The notes under the pieces: generated by a model
Databases searched by the model: none
What the model saw: only the letters and a program-made list of their open reading frames with translations
Told to the model about the DNA's origin: nothing
Program-made: the position numbers and the translations under genes
Assembly (NCBI GenBank): GCA_002685315.1
Contig: NYXJ01000091.1
Coordinates: 1 to 7,513, forward strand
Source: Methanobacteriota archaeon
GTDB taxonomy: Archaea; Thermoplasmatota; Poseidoniia; Poseidoniales; Thalassarchaeaceae
Reading direction: 5' to 3'
Length of the DNA: 7,513 bases
Shown here: one piece after another, positions 6,921-7,513 of the stretch
Layout of the letters: every line of letters starts with the position of its first letter
Position numbering within the stretch: position 1 is the stretch's first letter

Positions 6921-6925
6921 AAAAA
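6921..6925 (-). terminator. Possible oligo-T terminator after orn
   Basis: Read on the minus strand, TTTTT begins two bases after the orn TAG stop, and a second T run occurs at 6899-6903 (interrupted by one A from a further stretch). Archaeal RNA polymerase can terminate at short oligo-T tracts without a hairpin, and I see no stem-loop here. Weak evidence, consistent with a new promoter directly downstream. Confidence 0.3.
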
Positions 6926-6926
6926 T

Positions 6927-7466
6927 CTAATCATTCAAGAAAATATTTTCTCTATAATATGTTAGCTCCCCAATACTTCCTCTGATATCCCCCAATGCTC
7001 TGTGACCAGAATTATTCCTCCATTTTGGCACATCTGGATACCATCTCCTCACCAATTCTTTCACACTAGTAACATCGACACTTCGATAATGGAAAAAAGC
7101 GTGTAGAGTTGGCATATATCTACGTAAAAACCGACGGTCTTGACCAATTGTATTTCCACACAGTGGTGGAACACCAGCTAGACAATGTAACTGTAAAAAT
7201 TCTAATGTTAGATTTTCTGCTTCACTCATAGTAGTATTAGATGAACGCACTCTTTCTATCAATCCATTTTGAGTATGGTGGGAAACATTCCAATCATCCA
7301 TTTTTGCTAAGTCTTCTTCTGAAACTGAGATCGCAAAGCTAGGTCCTTCAGCAACTATGGATAAATCGCCTTCAGTAACAATTGTAGCAATCTCAATGAT
7401 TGTGTTTTCATCGGGGTCTAAACCTGTCATTTCAAGATCTATCCATACCAAGCGGTCTTCAACCAT
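6927..7466 (-). CDS. orn: Oligoribonuclease (DEDDh 3'-5' exoribonuclease)
   Basis: Orn finishes RNA decay by cutting very short oligoribonucleotides, chiefly dinucleotides, to mononucleotides in the cytoplasm. All DEDDh catalytic residues are present: Asp10 and Glu12 in WIDLEMTGLD (8-17), Asp110 in GNTIGQDRRFL (104-114), and His155 and Asp160 in HRALGDI (155-161). Other family blocks are MDDWNVSHHTQNGL (56-69), FHYRSVDVTSVKEL (125-138) and ELTYYRE (167-173). At 179 residues it is essentially the length of the E. coli enzyme (181), and from memory it follows the gammaproteobacterial sequence closely from end to end, with about two residues fewer in the loop before HRALGDI. In-frame stops lie upstream, so the ATG at 7464-7466 is the first possible ATG. 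No Shine-Dalgarno is seen; an AT-rich CTAATAAG (7490-7497, minus strand) sits about 28 bases upstream and could serve as a TATA box for a leaderless message. Beside archaeal genes, its bacterial character suggests horizontal acquisition. Confidence 0.96.
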   Translation of the reverse strand: MVEDRLVWIDLEMTGLDPDENTIIEIATIVTEGDLSIVAEGPSFAISVSEEDLAKMDDWNVSHHTQNGLIERVRSSNTTMSEAENLTLEFLQLHCLAGVPPLCGNTIGQDRRFLRRYMPTLHAFFHYRSVDVTSVKELVRRWYPDVPKWRNNSGHRALGDIRGSIGELTYYRENIFLND

Positions 7467-7513
7467 GATACTTGCGATGACAGTTCAGTCTTATTAGTTA
7501 TGACGAAGCATCA

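Noticed and set aside
7500..7513. Possible start of a divergent plus-strand gene (ATG at 7500, MTKH...)
   Set aside because: Only four codons are visible. A divergent gene here is plausible but cannot be supported from the window.

Overview
The window most likely comes from a planktonic euryarchaeon, probably of the marine Poseidoniales (Marine Group II) or a relative. This rests on three things: a Taw2-type wyosine enzyme, which is an archaeal/eukaryotic family; AT-rich spacers with TATA-like boxes about 25-40 bases before starts and almost no Shine-Dalgarno sequences; and large secreted or lipid-anchored proteins with ELWxSDGTxxGT repeats, which I associate with these archaea from general knowledge. 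The assignment is inference. One gene, an oligoribonuclease, looks strongly bacterial.

Layout from left to right. On the minus strand, 3-1247 is the N-terminal 415 codons of a secreted protein of unknown function that runs off the left edge. Divergent from it, on the plus strand, are taw2 (1309-2205, tRNA wyosine side-chain transfer) and a PepX/CocE-type alpha/beta-hydrolase lipoprotein (2261-4033). The last three genes are on the minus strand: a SprT-like zinc metalloprotein (4005-4565) whose 3' end overlaps the hydrolase tail-to-tail by 29 bases; a 753-residue lipoprotein (4589-6850) with a coiled-coil stalk and an ELW-repeat domain, probably a beta-propeller; and orn, an oligoribonuclease (6927-7466). 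The last 47 bases hold only the upstream region of orn. Coding density is very high and no gene-free stretch exceeds about 80 bases. I see no RNA genes, CRISPR arrays, insertion sequences or attachment sites.

The genes do not form one pathway. They mix intracellular nucleic-acid maintenance (tRNA modification by Taw2, a SprT-like protein of the DNA-protein crosslink repair family, nanoRNA turnover by Orn) with cell-surface proteins (two lipoproteins and one secreted protein). The surface set fits an organism that feeds on proteins and peptides, with the PepX-like enzyme trimming proline-containing peptides outside the cell. I find no convincing multi-gene system. The least explained items are the ELW-repeat lipoprotein with its cysteine- and tryptophan-rich insertion and the truncated secreted protein.
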